A program made the translations under genes and the position numbers. Of a stretch of DNA of 33,089 bases, positions 23,307 to 30,271 are shown piece after piece. The notes beneath the pieces were generated by a model. That model saw only the letters and a list, made by a program, of their open reading frames with translations, was not told the origin of the DNA and did not search any database. Origin of the DNA: Oscillospiraceae bacterium (GTDB taxonomy: Bacteria > Bacillota > Clostridia > Oscillospirales > Oscillospiraceae); contig JAISKH010000076.1 in NCBI GenBank assembly GCA_031261325.1, forward strand, positions 1-33,089. The letters are read 5' to 3'. The stretch's first letter is position 1, and every line of letters begins with the position of its first letter.

Positions 23307-23510
23307 TTATAGAATTACCATATAAAACAGATTAAAAATCCCGCTGCCGGGTTCATCACTCCGGTAACGGGATTTCTTGCGGTCATAGGCTTTCGGGTTC
23401 TTGGGCACTCGCGTTACGGGGCTGACCGCGCCCCAGTTGCGGCGGCGGGCGGCGTTCAGCTCGCGCTTCTGCTTTTTTGAGAGCTTCTCAAACGGTGTAA
23501 ATTTCTGCAT
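23307..23510 (-). CDS. Small basic conserved-type protein of unknown function
   Basis: A 67-residue protein rich in Lys and Arg in its first 50 residues (FEKLSKKQKRELNAARR, NPKAYDRKKSRYRSDEPGSG), ending in a hydrophobic IFNLFYMVIL. ATG 23510 has AAGGAAG 8 bases upstream and a good promoter behind it. I recall similar short basic proteins in Clostridia without a known role; the charge suggests nucleic-acid or ribosome contact, but this is speculation. A hairpin with a T-run (23336-23375) lies inside its 3' coding part. Confidence 0.7.
   Translation of the reverse strand: MQKFTPFEKLSKKQKRELNAARRRNWGAVSPVTRVPKNPKAYDRKKSRYRSDEPGSGIFNLFYMVIL
23336..23375 (-). terminator. Terminator-like hairpin inside the 3' end of the small basic protein gene
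   Basis: On the minus strand, AAATCCCGTTACCGG pairs with CCGGCAGCGGGATTT across a 10-base loop and runs straight into TTTAAT. It has the form of a Rho-independent terminator but lies before the stop codon, with about ten codons still to come. Confidence 0.55.
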
Positions 23511-23533
23511 GTATGGCACTTCCTTTCGGGGAC

Positions 23534-23562
23534 ATTGTAACACATAAATAATTGAATGGCAA
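23534..23562 (-). promoter_or_regulatory. Promoter of the small basic protein gene
   Basis: On the minus strand TTGCCA (23562-23557), a 17-base spacer and TACAAT (23539-23534), about 24 bases before the start codon. Confidence 0.7.
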
Positions 23563-23577
23563 TACTCCGGCGGCATG

Positions 23578-23586
23578 TGTTATAAT
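23578..23586 (+). promoter_or_regulatory. Extended -10 promoter of the metallo-beta-lactamase lipoprotein gene
   Basis: TGTTATAAT is an extended -10 element. The only -35 candidate at normal distance is TGGCAA (23557-23562), the same bases used as the -35 of the divergent promoter. Confidence 0.6.
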
Positions 23587-23620
23587 ATTGAAACATTAGC
23601 AAGGAATTGAGGGTTTCACG

Positions 23621-24682
23621 ATGCGCAGAGTTTTGATTTTGCTGTTGATATTGGTTACGCTGGTCGGGTGCGCGCCGAGGGTAGCGGTTGACGCGCCGTC
23701 GGGGTTTGCCGTGAGCTTTATTGACGTTGGGCAAGCTGACGCGATTCTTGTTCAGGACGGGGACGCGGCTGTGCTGATTGACGCGGGGAATAATGACGAC
23801 GGGGAGATTGTAATCGACTACCTGTTATCGCGCGGGGTGACGCGGCTTGCGCTTGCGATTGGTACGCACCCCGATGAGGACCACGTGGGTGGGCTTGATA
23901 CCGTGCTGGCAAAGGTGCCGACGGACGAGCTGTTGATTCCCGAAAAGGGGAGCGACACCAAGACTTACGCCGACGTGTTGGATATGGCGGGGCGTAAGGG
24001 CGTGCCGATTACGTATGCGGCGGTGGGGCAGAGTTATGCGGTCGGCGGGTTTACGCTGGAGGTGCTTGCGCCCGTTAGGGTTTATGACGACAACAACAAT
24101 AATTCAGTCGTCGCGCGGGTGACTTACGGCGAGGTTGTGTTCCTGCTGACGGGCGACATTGAGAGTAAGGCGGAGCGGGATTTGGTGGATTCGGGCGTTG
24201 ACCTTGAGTGCGAAGTGCTGAAAGCTGCGCACCACGGGAGCGACACGTCGTCCGGGTACGTGTTCCTGCGCGCGGCGAACCCTAAGCTCGTCGTCGTCTC
24301 GTGCGGCGCGGGGAACAGCTACGGGCACCCGCACGACGCGCCGCTTAGTCGGTTCCGCGACGTGGGCGCGACGCTGTTCCGCACGGACACGATGGGAACC
24401 GTTGTGCTGACGAGCGACGGCGTGACGATTAGCGCGAACGTTGAGGGTGAGGCGAGCGACCGCGCGCATGTTGAGAGTGGCGATGAAAATGGCGGCGGTG
24501 AAAACGGGCTTGTCGGAGATAGTGCTGTTTCGGTTGCGGGGTATATCGGGAATGTCAACTCGCGCAAGTTTCATTTGCCGACTTGCGGGAGCTTGCCGGC
24601 GGAGAAGAACCGCGTTGCGTTCGATTCGCGCGGGGCGGCGGTTGACGCGGGCTACGAGCCTTGCGGGGTGTGTAAGCCGTAA
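23621..24682 (+). CDS. Secreted metallo-beta-lactamase-fold lipoprotein with C-terminal Cys/His zinc-site domain (ComEC-like)
   Basis: A 353-residue lipoprotein. The signal peptide MRRVLILLLILVTLVGC ends in a lipobox with Cys17. Residues about 28-275 form a metallo-beta-lactamase domain of the ComEC/Rec2 C-terminal type: FIDVGQADAILVQ, LIDAGNN, the metal motif GTHPDEDHVGG (His83, Asp85, Asp87, His88), FLLTGDIESKAE and LKAAHHGSDTSSGY. A low-complexity linker leads to a C-terminal 45-residue module, YIGNVNSRKFHLPTC...EPCGVCKP, with the spacing of an Ada-type metal-binding domain. Family members are secreted hydrolases, possibly nucleases; the exact activity is not shown. Confidence 0.88.
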   Translation: MRRVLILLLILVTLVGCAPRVAVDAPSGFAVSFIDVGQADAILVQDGDAAVLIDAGNNDDGEIVIDYLLSRGVTRLALAIGTHPDEDHVGGLDTVLAKVPTDELLIPEKGSDTKTYADVLDMAGRKGVPITYAAVGQSYAVGGFTLEVLAPVRVYDDNNNNSVVARVTYGEVVFLLTGDIESKAERDLVDSGVDLECEVLKAAHHGSDTSSGYVFLRAANPKLVVVSCGAGNSYGHPHDAPLSRFRDVGATLFRTDTMGTVVLTSDGVTISANVEGEASDRAHVESGDENGGGENGLVGDSAVSVAGYIGNVNSRKFHLPTCGSLPAEKNRVAFDSRGAAVDAGYEPCGVCKP

Positions 24683-24711
24683 AAATTCATTATATTTTAA
24701 TCTGAATTAAA

Positions 24712-24740
24712 TTGACAGGGCGTGCACGATTTGCTAATAT
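24712..24740 (+). promoter_or_regulatory. Strong sigma-A promoter of the atypical-start gene
   Basis: A consensus TTGACA (24712-24717), a 17-base spacer and TAATAT (24735-24740). The predicted transcript starts near 24747, just before the first leader hairpin. Confidence 0.82.
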
Positions 24741-24746
24741 GAGCAT

Positions 24747-24830
24747 ACGGACTCGGGGACGACACCCACTACAAAAAACGTAAGTCCGCAACGCGTGGGC
24801 GCGGCTCACGATTAAACTGAATAGGGGAGG
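24747..24830 (+). promoter_or_regulatory. Structured 5' leader with two predicted hairpins, possible cis-regulatory RNA
   Basis: Hairpin 1 pairs CGGACT (24748-24753) with AGTCCG (24783-24788) and may have inner GGG/CCC pairs; its loop carries ACTACAAAAAACGTA. Hairpin 2 pairs CGTGGGC (24794-24800) with GCTCACG (24804-24810) over a 3-base loop. A strong Shine-Dalgarno, GGGGAGG (24824-24830), follows. I do not recognise a known riboswitch class. Confidence 0.55.
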
Positions 24831-24839
24831 TATCCCATC

Positions 24840-25730
24840 ATAAAAAACGTAGAAGTAGTCGATGAGTTTGGCAACGCGTATGAAGCGACCTATCCGAAGC
24901 GAGCCAAAGGGCTTGTCAAGAACGGCAGGGCGCGCTACATAACGGAAACGAAGATTTGCCTAACGAACCCGCCGACCGCGCGAGCGGCTGCGGGAAATGA
25001 AGCGTGTCCGCCGAATATAGATTTGGAGGACAGAATAATGTCAGAAAATACAGGTATCACAGCAGCCGAAATCCTTGAGCGGATTGACGCGATTATCGCG
25101 GATACGGCGTACATTCAAAACGCGATGGCACAATGCGCGGCGATAGATTTGATGGGCTCGGCGATTCAAATCCACCCGATTCCGAGCATTGTGATGGCAC
25201 GCGAGACGACGAACCAGAAGCTGATTGAGTTCTTGCGGGAGATGTATCAGGACTTGCGCAAGGAAGCGGGGGCGGACGGCGGCGCCGCGGAACGGAAGCA
25301 ACTCATGGACATGATTCGCGAGATTGACGACGACGCCAAAAAAGCAGACCTGATTCGCAGACTGCTCGAAAGGGAGGAGCAGCCCGCGCCGCACGCAGCG
25401 TTCGCGAGCGACATCGGGCAGAAAGCCGCGAATTTTGGCAAGCAAGCCGCGGAAGCCGGTCGCAAGGCGGCGGACGTTGGGCGCAAAGCCGCCGAGAAAA
25501 CCGTGATAGTCGCGGGTGGTTTCGGCAAGAGCGTTGCTGAAGTCGTCAAGGACGCGATGCAACAGGCGAGCGACGCGGTGAAAGCCGCGCGGGACAGCTT
25601 GCACGACGACGACGAGTTCGGCGAGGACGACGAAGCGTTTGACGAGGATATTGACGTTGAAGCTGAGGACGTTGAGGTTGAAGTTGAAGCGGAAGTTGAA
25701 ACCGACGAGACTGACGGCGAAGAAGAATAA
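24840..25730 (+). CDS. Unknown protein with ATA/ATC start, basic N-terminal module and acidic C-terminal tail; internal ATG start at 25038
   Basis: The frame is open from 24825 to the stop at 25730, but its first ATG, GTG or TTG is TTG 25023. A strong GGGGAGG (24824-24830) lies 6 and 9 bases before ATC 24837 and ATA 24840. The codons that follow give a plausible basic module (KNVEVVDEFGN, TYPKRAKGLVKNGRARY, TKICLTNPP). A second Shine-Dalgarno (GGAGGA, 25025-25030) stands 7 bases before in-frame ATG 25038. So a 296-residue long form and a 230-residue short form are both possible; conventional annotation would give only the short one. The body is helical, with Ala/Lys heptad-like AAEAGRKAADVGRKAAEK (about 205-235), then a very acidic tail. 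The function is unknown; I recall similar N-terminal modules in Clostridia. Confidence 0.7.
   Translation: MKNVEVVDEFGNAYEATYPKRAKGLVKNGRARYITETKICLTNPPTARAAAGNEACPPNIDLEDRIMSENTGITAAEILERIDAIIADTAYIQNAMAQCAAIDLMGSAIQIHPIPSIVMARETTNQKLIEFLREMYQDLRKEAGADGGAAERKQLMDMIREIDDDAKKADLIRRLLEREEQPAPHAAFASDIGQKAANFGKQAAEAGRKAADVGRKAAEKTVIVAGGFGKSVAEVVKDAMQQASDAVKAARDSLHDDDEFGEDDEAFDEDIDVEAEDVEVEVEAEVETDETDGEEE
25025..25040 (+). promoter_or_regulatory. Internal ribosome binding site and ATG within the atypical-start gene
   Basis: GGAGGA (25025-25030), 7 bases, then ATG (25038-25040), in frame with the upstream coding-like region. In the longer frame the Shine-Dalgarno bases encode Leu-Glu-Asp. Confidence 0.75.
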
Positions 25731-25769
25731 AACGTAAGAACGCCCGCGAAAGCGGGCGTTCTTACGTTT
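25730..25769 (+). terminator. Long perfect hairpin terminator between convergent genes
   Basis: An 18-bp perfect stem, AAACGTAAGAACGCCCGC paired with its complement over a GAAA loop, begins at the stop codon. A-rich and T-rich flanks suit termination in both directions; the convergent SleB-like gene ends at 25788. Confidence 0.88.
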
Positions 25770-25787
25770 GAGGAGCTACGATTGACG

Positions 25788-26609
25788 CTACGCGTAGAAT
25801 ACGTGCCCGCCGACGGAGGTTACATACGGGCGTTTGCGCGCCGCCCAGCACTTGGTGGTGGAAGAGAAGTACAGGCTGTCGCCAACGACCTCGCTGCCCT
25901 CTAGCGCGAGCTTTGCGGCGATTATGCACTCCTCGTTGGGCGTGTTGTTGATTGAGCCGTTTGACACGGGCGTGAATTGTACGCCGTTCTTTTTATCGAA
26001 AATAACGGATTTAACCGTTTTTGGGAACTCGTCGCACTCGATGCGGTTCATGACCACGTTGCCGACGGCTACTTTACCGAGGAAAGGCTCTCCGCGCGCT
26101 TCCGCGTAAATGATGCGCGACATCCAATACACGTCGTCCTTGCTGTAGAACTTGTCGCCCGAGGTGATTGCGCCGCTGCCGGTTACGATGAAAACCGTGC
26201 GGGTCGCGCCGCTCCAGTACGTCGCCGCGTCAAACGCGGTGGCGAGGGCGCGAATCGGCGCGTAAATTTCCTCGCCCTCCGTGAAAAGTCCGCTCTCCGC
26301 AAGGAGGTATCGCCCGTTTGCGACGATGTATTTGTCGGCGAGACTTGCGGTGAGCTTGAGCCTGGGCGCGACCACCGTTGATGTGTTGTCAACGCGGTAG
26401 ACGTTGGACGCGCCGAGCGCGGTTGCGAACTCGCGAACCGAGACATAGCTCGTGTCGTTTACGAGACGCGCGCGCACCGTTGCGGGTTCACCGTCGATGA
26501 CGACCGCAACTTGTGCGCCGCCACCATCGGGAAGAGCCGCCGCCGCTGTTGCCGCTGTGACAGTAAACGCGAGCGTCACGGCAAAAAGCGACAAGATATG
26601 CTTTTTCAT
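25788..26609 (-). CDS. Secreted cell-wall hydrolase, SleB/Hydrolase_2 domain with copper-amine-oxidase-like N-terminal domain
   Basis: A 273-residue exported protein. A signal peptide (MKKHILSLFAVTLAFTVTAATAAAA) is followed by a domain of about 110 residues of the copper amine oxidase N-terminal-like type (VVIDGEPATVRARLVNDTSYVSVREFATALGA, IYAPIRALATAFDA), which often anchors or spaces wall enzymes in Clostridia. Residues about 155-273 are a SleB-like hydrolase: DVYWMSRIIYAEARGEPFLGKVAVGNVVMNRI with the catalytic Glu in YAEARGE, SVIFDKKNGVQFTPVSNG and a C-terminal GHVFYA. SleB enzymes cut peptidoglycan, often spore cortex; a sporulation role cannot be shown here. Confidence 0.9.
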   Translation of the reverse strand: MKKHILSLFAVTLAFTVTAATAAAALPDGGGAQVAVVIDGEPATVRARLVNDTSYVSVREFATALGASNVYRVDNTSTVVAPRLKLTASLADKYIVANGRYLLAESGLFTEGEEIYAPIRALATAFDAATYWSGATRTVFIVTGSGAITSGDKFYSKDDVYWMSRIIYAEARGEPFLGKVAVGNVVMNRIECDEFPKTVKSVIFDKKNGVQFTPVSNGSINNTPNEECIIAAKLALEGSEVVGDSLYFSSTTKCWAARKRPYVTSVGGHVFYA

Positions 26610-26718
26610 GGTAGAATATTCCTTTCGATACTCGCGGTAAGCCTAACCAAACATGCTTGCCGCTGAATTCGTGCGCTATGGCGCACATAATATAGCAACG
26701 GGTCATGCCCGAAACTAA

Positions 26719-28917
26719 CTAATTCAGAGTCAGCAATTTGGCTGATGCGTCATTCGCGAGGTACCGCGATTCGCGCCCGTGACAGGTGAAGAGTATAATC
26801 TGGCGTTGCGCCGCAAGGTCTTTCAGGCAGTCGAGCGCGTAACCCATTCGCTCGTCATCGAGACTTGCGAGCGTGTCGTCGAGCACAATCGGGCAGTCGG
26901 GCGGCAATACCAATCGGCACAGCGCGAGCCGCAGGGCGAGATACATCGTGTCGCCCGCGCCCGTTGACAGGTACAGCACATTGTGCGGCACCGCGTCGCC
27001 CGTGGCGCGCGCCGTTATGTCGAAGTCGCGCGTGAACGTCAGGCGGTCGTACAGCCCGCCCGTGAGCTTTGTTACAAGCTGCTCCGCAGTTGAAGTGAGG
27101 AGCGGGGAAAAGCGTTGCGACATCTCGTGATTCGCGCTTTTCAGGACGGCGATTGCGTCCTCCAGCGCGGAGTATTGCCCGCGCAGCTCGTCGAGCCGCG
27201 TTTCGATTGACAGGCGTTCGCTGCCGAGAACAGCGGGGTCGCCGAGAGAGCGAAGCTCGCCTGTTGCGACGTTGCAGCGCGCCGTTGCGTCCGTGAGCCT
27301 TGCGGTTGTGCGCGCGAGCGCTTCCGCAACCTCGTCGCGCGTGCCGTAATTCGGGTCGAGCGCGGGTGGGTCGCCTGTCGCGGCGGCAACGTCGGGCAGT
27401 CCTTCGAGCACGCTGCGCGCCGCTTCGAGCATGGACTGCACCTTGACTTGCTCGTCGAGCCGTCCCTCCAGTTCGTCCAGCGCGGCGTTGCCGTCCTGCA
27501 CCGCGTCGGCGCAGTCGATGAACGCGCGGATTCGCGCCGTTATTGCCGCCGTCGCGATTTTGAGCGCGTCGTTGGACTGGTGGACGACGGCGTTTGCGGC
27601 GTTTGCCGTGATTTCGGCGGAGATGACCGCATCGGTGAGCGACGGGAGACGCTCGATTTCGCGTTGCAGGTCGTCGAGCGCGGGCAGTCCGAGAGGTTCG
27701 AGCAGAGCCGCGATTTTGTTGCGCAGACCGCGCTTTGCAAGTCCGCGAACGCCGAAGAGCAACGCGGCGGCGACGATGTACGCGGCAATCAGCAGGGGAA
27801 CGCCGTATGCGTCCCATAGCGTCGTGAAGTAGAGCGCGGCGGTCAGGAGCGGCGCGAGCAGACACACCGCAATGTGCGGAATGAGCTTGCGGCGCTTGGC
27901 GAGTTGCCGCGTCGCGGCTTCAAGCGCGGATATATCGTGCCCGTAGAGCGGTGACGCGGCGCGGGCTGTTTGCGCCGATTCGTGCTCCGACGCGGCGGAT
28001 TCGTAACGCTGAATGTCGCGCTCACGCGCGGCTGTTTGCGCGCCGAGTGCGCCGAGCTCGCCGCGAAATTCCGCGATTTGCGCGCGCGTCGGCGCGGACG
28101 ACAGCCGTTGGTCAAGCCATGTGGCGCGCGACGAGAGACTTGCAACCTGCGACTTTACGAGCAGGCGACGTTCGCGAGCGGTTGCCGCCGCACGTGCGTC
28201 GTGCGCGGCGAGTTGTGTTGTAAGGCGTTCGCGCTCCCGCTCCAACCGCGTAACGTTTTCGCGGAGCGTTGCGACCTCGCCGTTGCGCCGCTCCAGCGCG
28301 TTTAGCTGCGCGGTCAGTTCTTCGAGCCGCGACTCCAGCGCGGGGATTTCGCCTGATTTGTTGTATTTGCGGCGGCGCAACCACGCGCGTAAGCGTTCGT
28401 CCGTTTGCGCGTAGCTCGAGCTTTCGTCGCCTGTGCCGACGAGCGCGAGAATGCGCTGCTCAAGCTCTGCCGTGTGGACTGTGCGCACCTCGGACTGCGC
28501 AATAAAGGCGGTGCGGCGGAAAACCGATTCCGTTACGCCCGTTAATATTTCGCCGCAATTGGCGGGGGAAATGCCGGGGACGCGCTCCTCCGCGCCCGTG
28601 TAAACCGCGGCAAATTCCTGCATCGGTACGCGTCCGCGCGTTAAACGGCGAATTGTTATCGCGCCGTCGGACGTGTCCGCGTCAAGCTCGCCCGCCATGG
28701 GCGCGCCGCTCCATGGGGCGAAACGCGTTTTGTCGGACAGGTAGCCCGCGCGGTCGCGCTCGGAGGTTGCGACGCCGAACAGCATTGCGCGGAGGAACGC
28801 GCACCACGTCGATTTGCCGCTTTCGTTCGGCGCTTCAACGATGTTCAGCCCGCGACTGAAGGTTAGAGTTTCGTTTTTAAGCTTCCCGAAGGAAGCGGTC
28901 ATTCGTTTAATAATCAT
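26719..28917 (-). CDS. SbcC/Rad50-like ATPase with central membrane segments, YhaN-like
   Basis: A 732-residue ATPase. ATG 28917 overlaps the stop of the partner gene (ATGA); the open frame extends further upstream only as a shadow. The N terminus MIIKRMTASFGKLKNETLTF leads to the P-loop EAPNESGKSTWC (28-39). Long helical, coiled-coil-like arms surround two hydrophobic segments (HIAVCLLAPLLTAALYF and VPLLIAAYIVAAALLFG, about residues 360-410). The C-terminal half carries the signature YLSTGAGDTMYLALRLAL and Walker B IVLDDTLASLDD. This layout matches Bacillus YhaN rather than SbcC, which has no membrane part. With the YhaO-like phosphoesterase it probably forms a DNA-processing complex. Confidence 0.88.
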   Translation of the reverse strand: MIIKRMTASFGKLKNETLTFSRGLNIVEAPNESGKSTWCAFLRAMLFGVATSERDRAGYLSDKTRFAPWSGAPMAGELDADTSDGAITIRRLTRGRVPMQEFAAVYTGAEERVPGISPANCGEILTGVTESVFRRTAFIAQSEVRTVHTAELEQRILALVGTGDESSSYAQTDERLRAWLRRRKYNKSGEIPALESRLEELTAQLNALERRNGEVATLRENVTRLERERERLTTQLAAHDARAAATARERRLLVKSQVASLSSRATWLDQRLSSAPTRAQIAEFRGELGALGAQTAARERDIQRYESAASEHESAQTARAASPLYGHDISALEAATRQLAKRRKLIPHIAVCLLAPLLTAALYFTTLWDAYGVPLLIAAYIVAAALLFGVRGLAKRGLRNKIAALLEPLGLPALDDLQREIERLPSLTDAVISAEITANAANAVVHQSNDALKIATAAITARIRAFIDCADAVQDGNAALDELEGRLDEQVKVQSMLEAARSVLEGLPDVAAATGDPPALDPNYGTRDEVAEALARTTARLTDATARCNVATGELRSLGDPAVLGSERLSIETRLDELRGQYSALEDAIAVLKSANHEMSQRFSPLLTSTAEQLVTKLTGGLYDRLTFTRDFDITARATGDAVPHNVLYLSTGAGDTMYLALRLALCRLVLPPDCPIVLDDTLASLDDERMGYALDCLKDLAAQRQIILFTCHGRESRYLANDASAKLLTLN

Positions 28918-29999
28918 ACCGCGTACTCCTCGCCGCTGTCCAAGGCGGACAGCCCGAACCTGACCGCGAGCAGGACGTGCGTTTTGCCGCCGCCGTCCGC
29001 CGCGTCGTACCGCGTCCGCATTTCGCGCAGGAACGCGCCGCGCAGGGTGTCCTCGTTCGCGCCGTCCCACACGTCGCGCACGGGGCGGGTGTTGTCGCGC
29101 ACCTGAACGCGGAAGAACCGCTCGGACAGTTGCTTTTCCAGCTCGCGGGTGTTGACGCGCCCGTCATACGCGCCCGAGAGGATTATGCGCACGGTGTCGC
29201 GCGTGGAGACGGACATTGTTGCCGCGCTAATGGCGGCGAGCGCGTCGGTCGCTCCCGTGAGGTCGAGGCTTGTGATTACATATTCGCGTCCGCCGAGCGG
29301 AACGAAGCGCAGGTCGCAGACGGATTTGGTAATTTCGCCGATGATTACGCCCATTTTTCCCGTTTCGTCAAAGCCGCGCCCCTCGGCGCAGCCGGAGTAC
29401 GCGTAGCGCGTTTTGCCGGCCTTTAGTATGCCGCTGAACGTGTGGACGTGCCCGAGGGCGAGATAATCCAGTCCGGAGGACGCGACGTCGGCTTCCGACA
29501 CGTGGTTGTACACGTCGCCGCTTGTGTCGCCGTGCAGCACCATTATGTTCAGCGAGTCGGCGTCGTCCGCGATGAAGCCGCGAAGCAGCGGGGGACTTGA
29601 CGGAGCGGTGAACCCCGCGCCGTAAATGCTTGCGTTCAGGTGCGGCAGGTCAACGCGCTCGATGGTTTCGGACTTGAAGATGTGCACGTTTTCGGGGAAC
29701 TTTACGTGGGCATAGGGTGACTTGGGGCAGTAATAGTCGTGGTTGCCGGGCGCGATGAAGATTTGCGCGTCCATGGACTCAAACGCGCGCAGCAGGGTTT
29801 CATGCGTTTGATAGAACGACGCTACGCTGTCGAATAAATCACCCGCGAGCAGTACAACGTCAACCCGCTCCGATTGCGCAAGCTCGGCTATTCGGGCGAG
29901 CAGGTCGCGCTGTTCTGAGCGGCGAATTGCGGACTCTGCCGCGCTCAACCCGTCGAACGGCGAGTCGAGATGCAGGTCGGCTGCGTGTAGAATTTTCAT
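28914..29999 (-). CDS. Metallophosphoesterase, YhaO/SbcD-like
   Basis: A 361-residue calcineurin-like phosphoesterase of the Mre11/SbcD type. All metal motifs are present: ADLHLDSPF (Asp8, His10), LLAGDLFDS (Asp54), APGNHDYY (Asn86, His87, Asp88), MVLHGDTSGD and LALGHVHTFS. The C-terminal part is a capping and partner-binding region. It overlaps the YhaN-like ATPase gene, the SbcCD/YhaON gene order, so the two products probably form a nuclease complex for DNA ends or hairpins; this is inferred from family. Confidence 0.92.
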   Translation of the reverse strand: MKILHAADLHLDSPFDGLSAAESAIRRSEQRDLLARIAELAQSERVDVVLLAGDLFDSVASFYQTHETLLRAFESMDAQIFIAPGNHDYYCPKSPYAHVKFPENVHIFKSETIERVDLPHLNASIYGAGFTAPSSPPLLRGFIADDADSLNIMVLHGDTSGDVYNHVSEADVASSGLDYLALGHVHTFSGILKAGKTRYAYSGCAEGRGFDETGKMGVIIGEITKSVCDLRFVPLGGREYVITSLDLTGATDALAAISAATMSVSTRDTVRIILSGAYDGRVNTRELEKQLSERFFRVQVRDNTRPVRDVWDGANEDTLRGAFLREMRTRYDAADGGGKTHVLLAVRFGLSALDSGEEYAV

Positions 30000-30055
30000 T
30001 ACATTACCTCACGGCGACAGTAAAGATTACAATTAGTTACAAGTTTCATAGCGTC

Positions 30056-30084
30056 ATTATAGCCGTGTTCGCACGAAAAAGAAA
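30056..30084 (-). promoter_or_regulatory. Candidate promoter of the YhaO/YhaN operon
   Basis: On the minus strand a consensus TATAAT (30061-30056) with TTTCTT (30084-30079) 17 bases upstream; the -35 match is weak. Confidence 0.45.
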
Positions 30085-30209
30085 CACTTTTTGCGGCGGC
30101 GTTCAAAAATTTGGTAATACTGCCACAAAAAATGTGGTAATAATCGGCGATATATAGCATGTTTATTAGTGAAAATGCACATATGCGCCGTGGTGCGGCG
30201 CGAAAATAA

Positions 30210-30238
30210 TTGATAACGCGGGGACTGTGTGCTATACT
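30210..30238 (+). promoter_or_regulatory. Promoter of the mscS-like gene
   Basis: TTGATA (30210-30215), a 17-base spacer and TATACT (30233-30238). Just upstream are a perfect GCGCCG/CGGCGC hairpin (30185-30201) and an 8-base direct repeat TGGTAATA (30112 and 30135). Confidence 0.72.
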
Positions 30239-30271
30239 AGAGGTTACAAATACGCGTTACGGAGGTGCGCT

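Noticed and set aside
24837-24842. Sequencing error turning an ATG into ATC at the atypical start
   Set aside because: Possible but not assumed: a single substitution would make ATG 24837, yet the second well-placed start downstream suggests that the arrangement is real. Kept as a caveat only.
26855-27865. Minus-strand frame of 336 codons inside the YhaN-like gene
   Set aside because: Alternative frame of the ATPase, with Arg-rich low-complexity product and no start signal.
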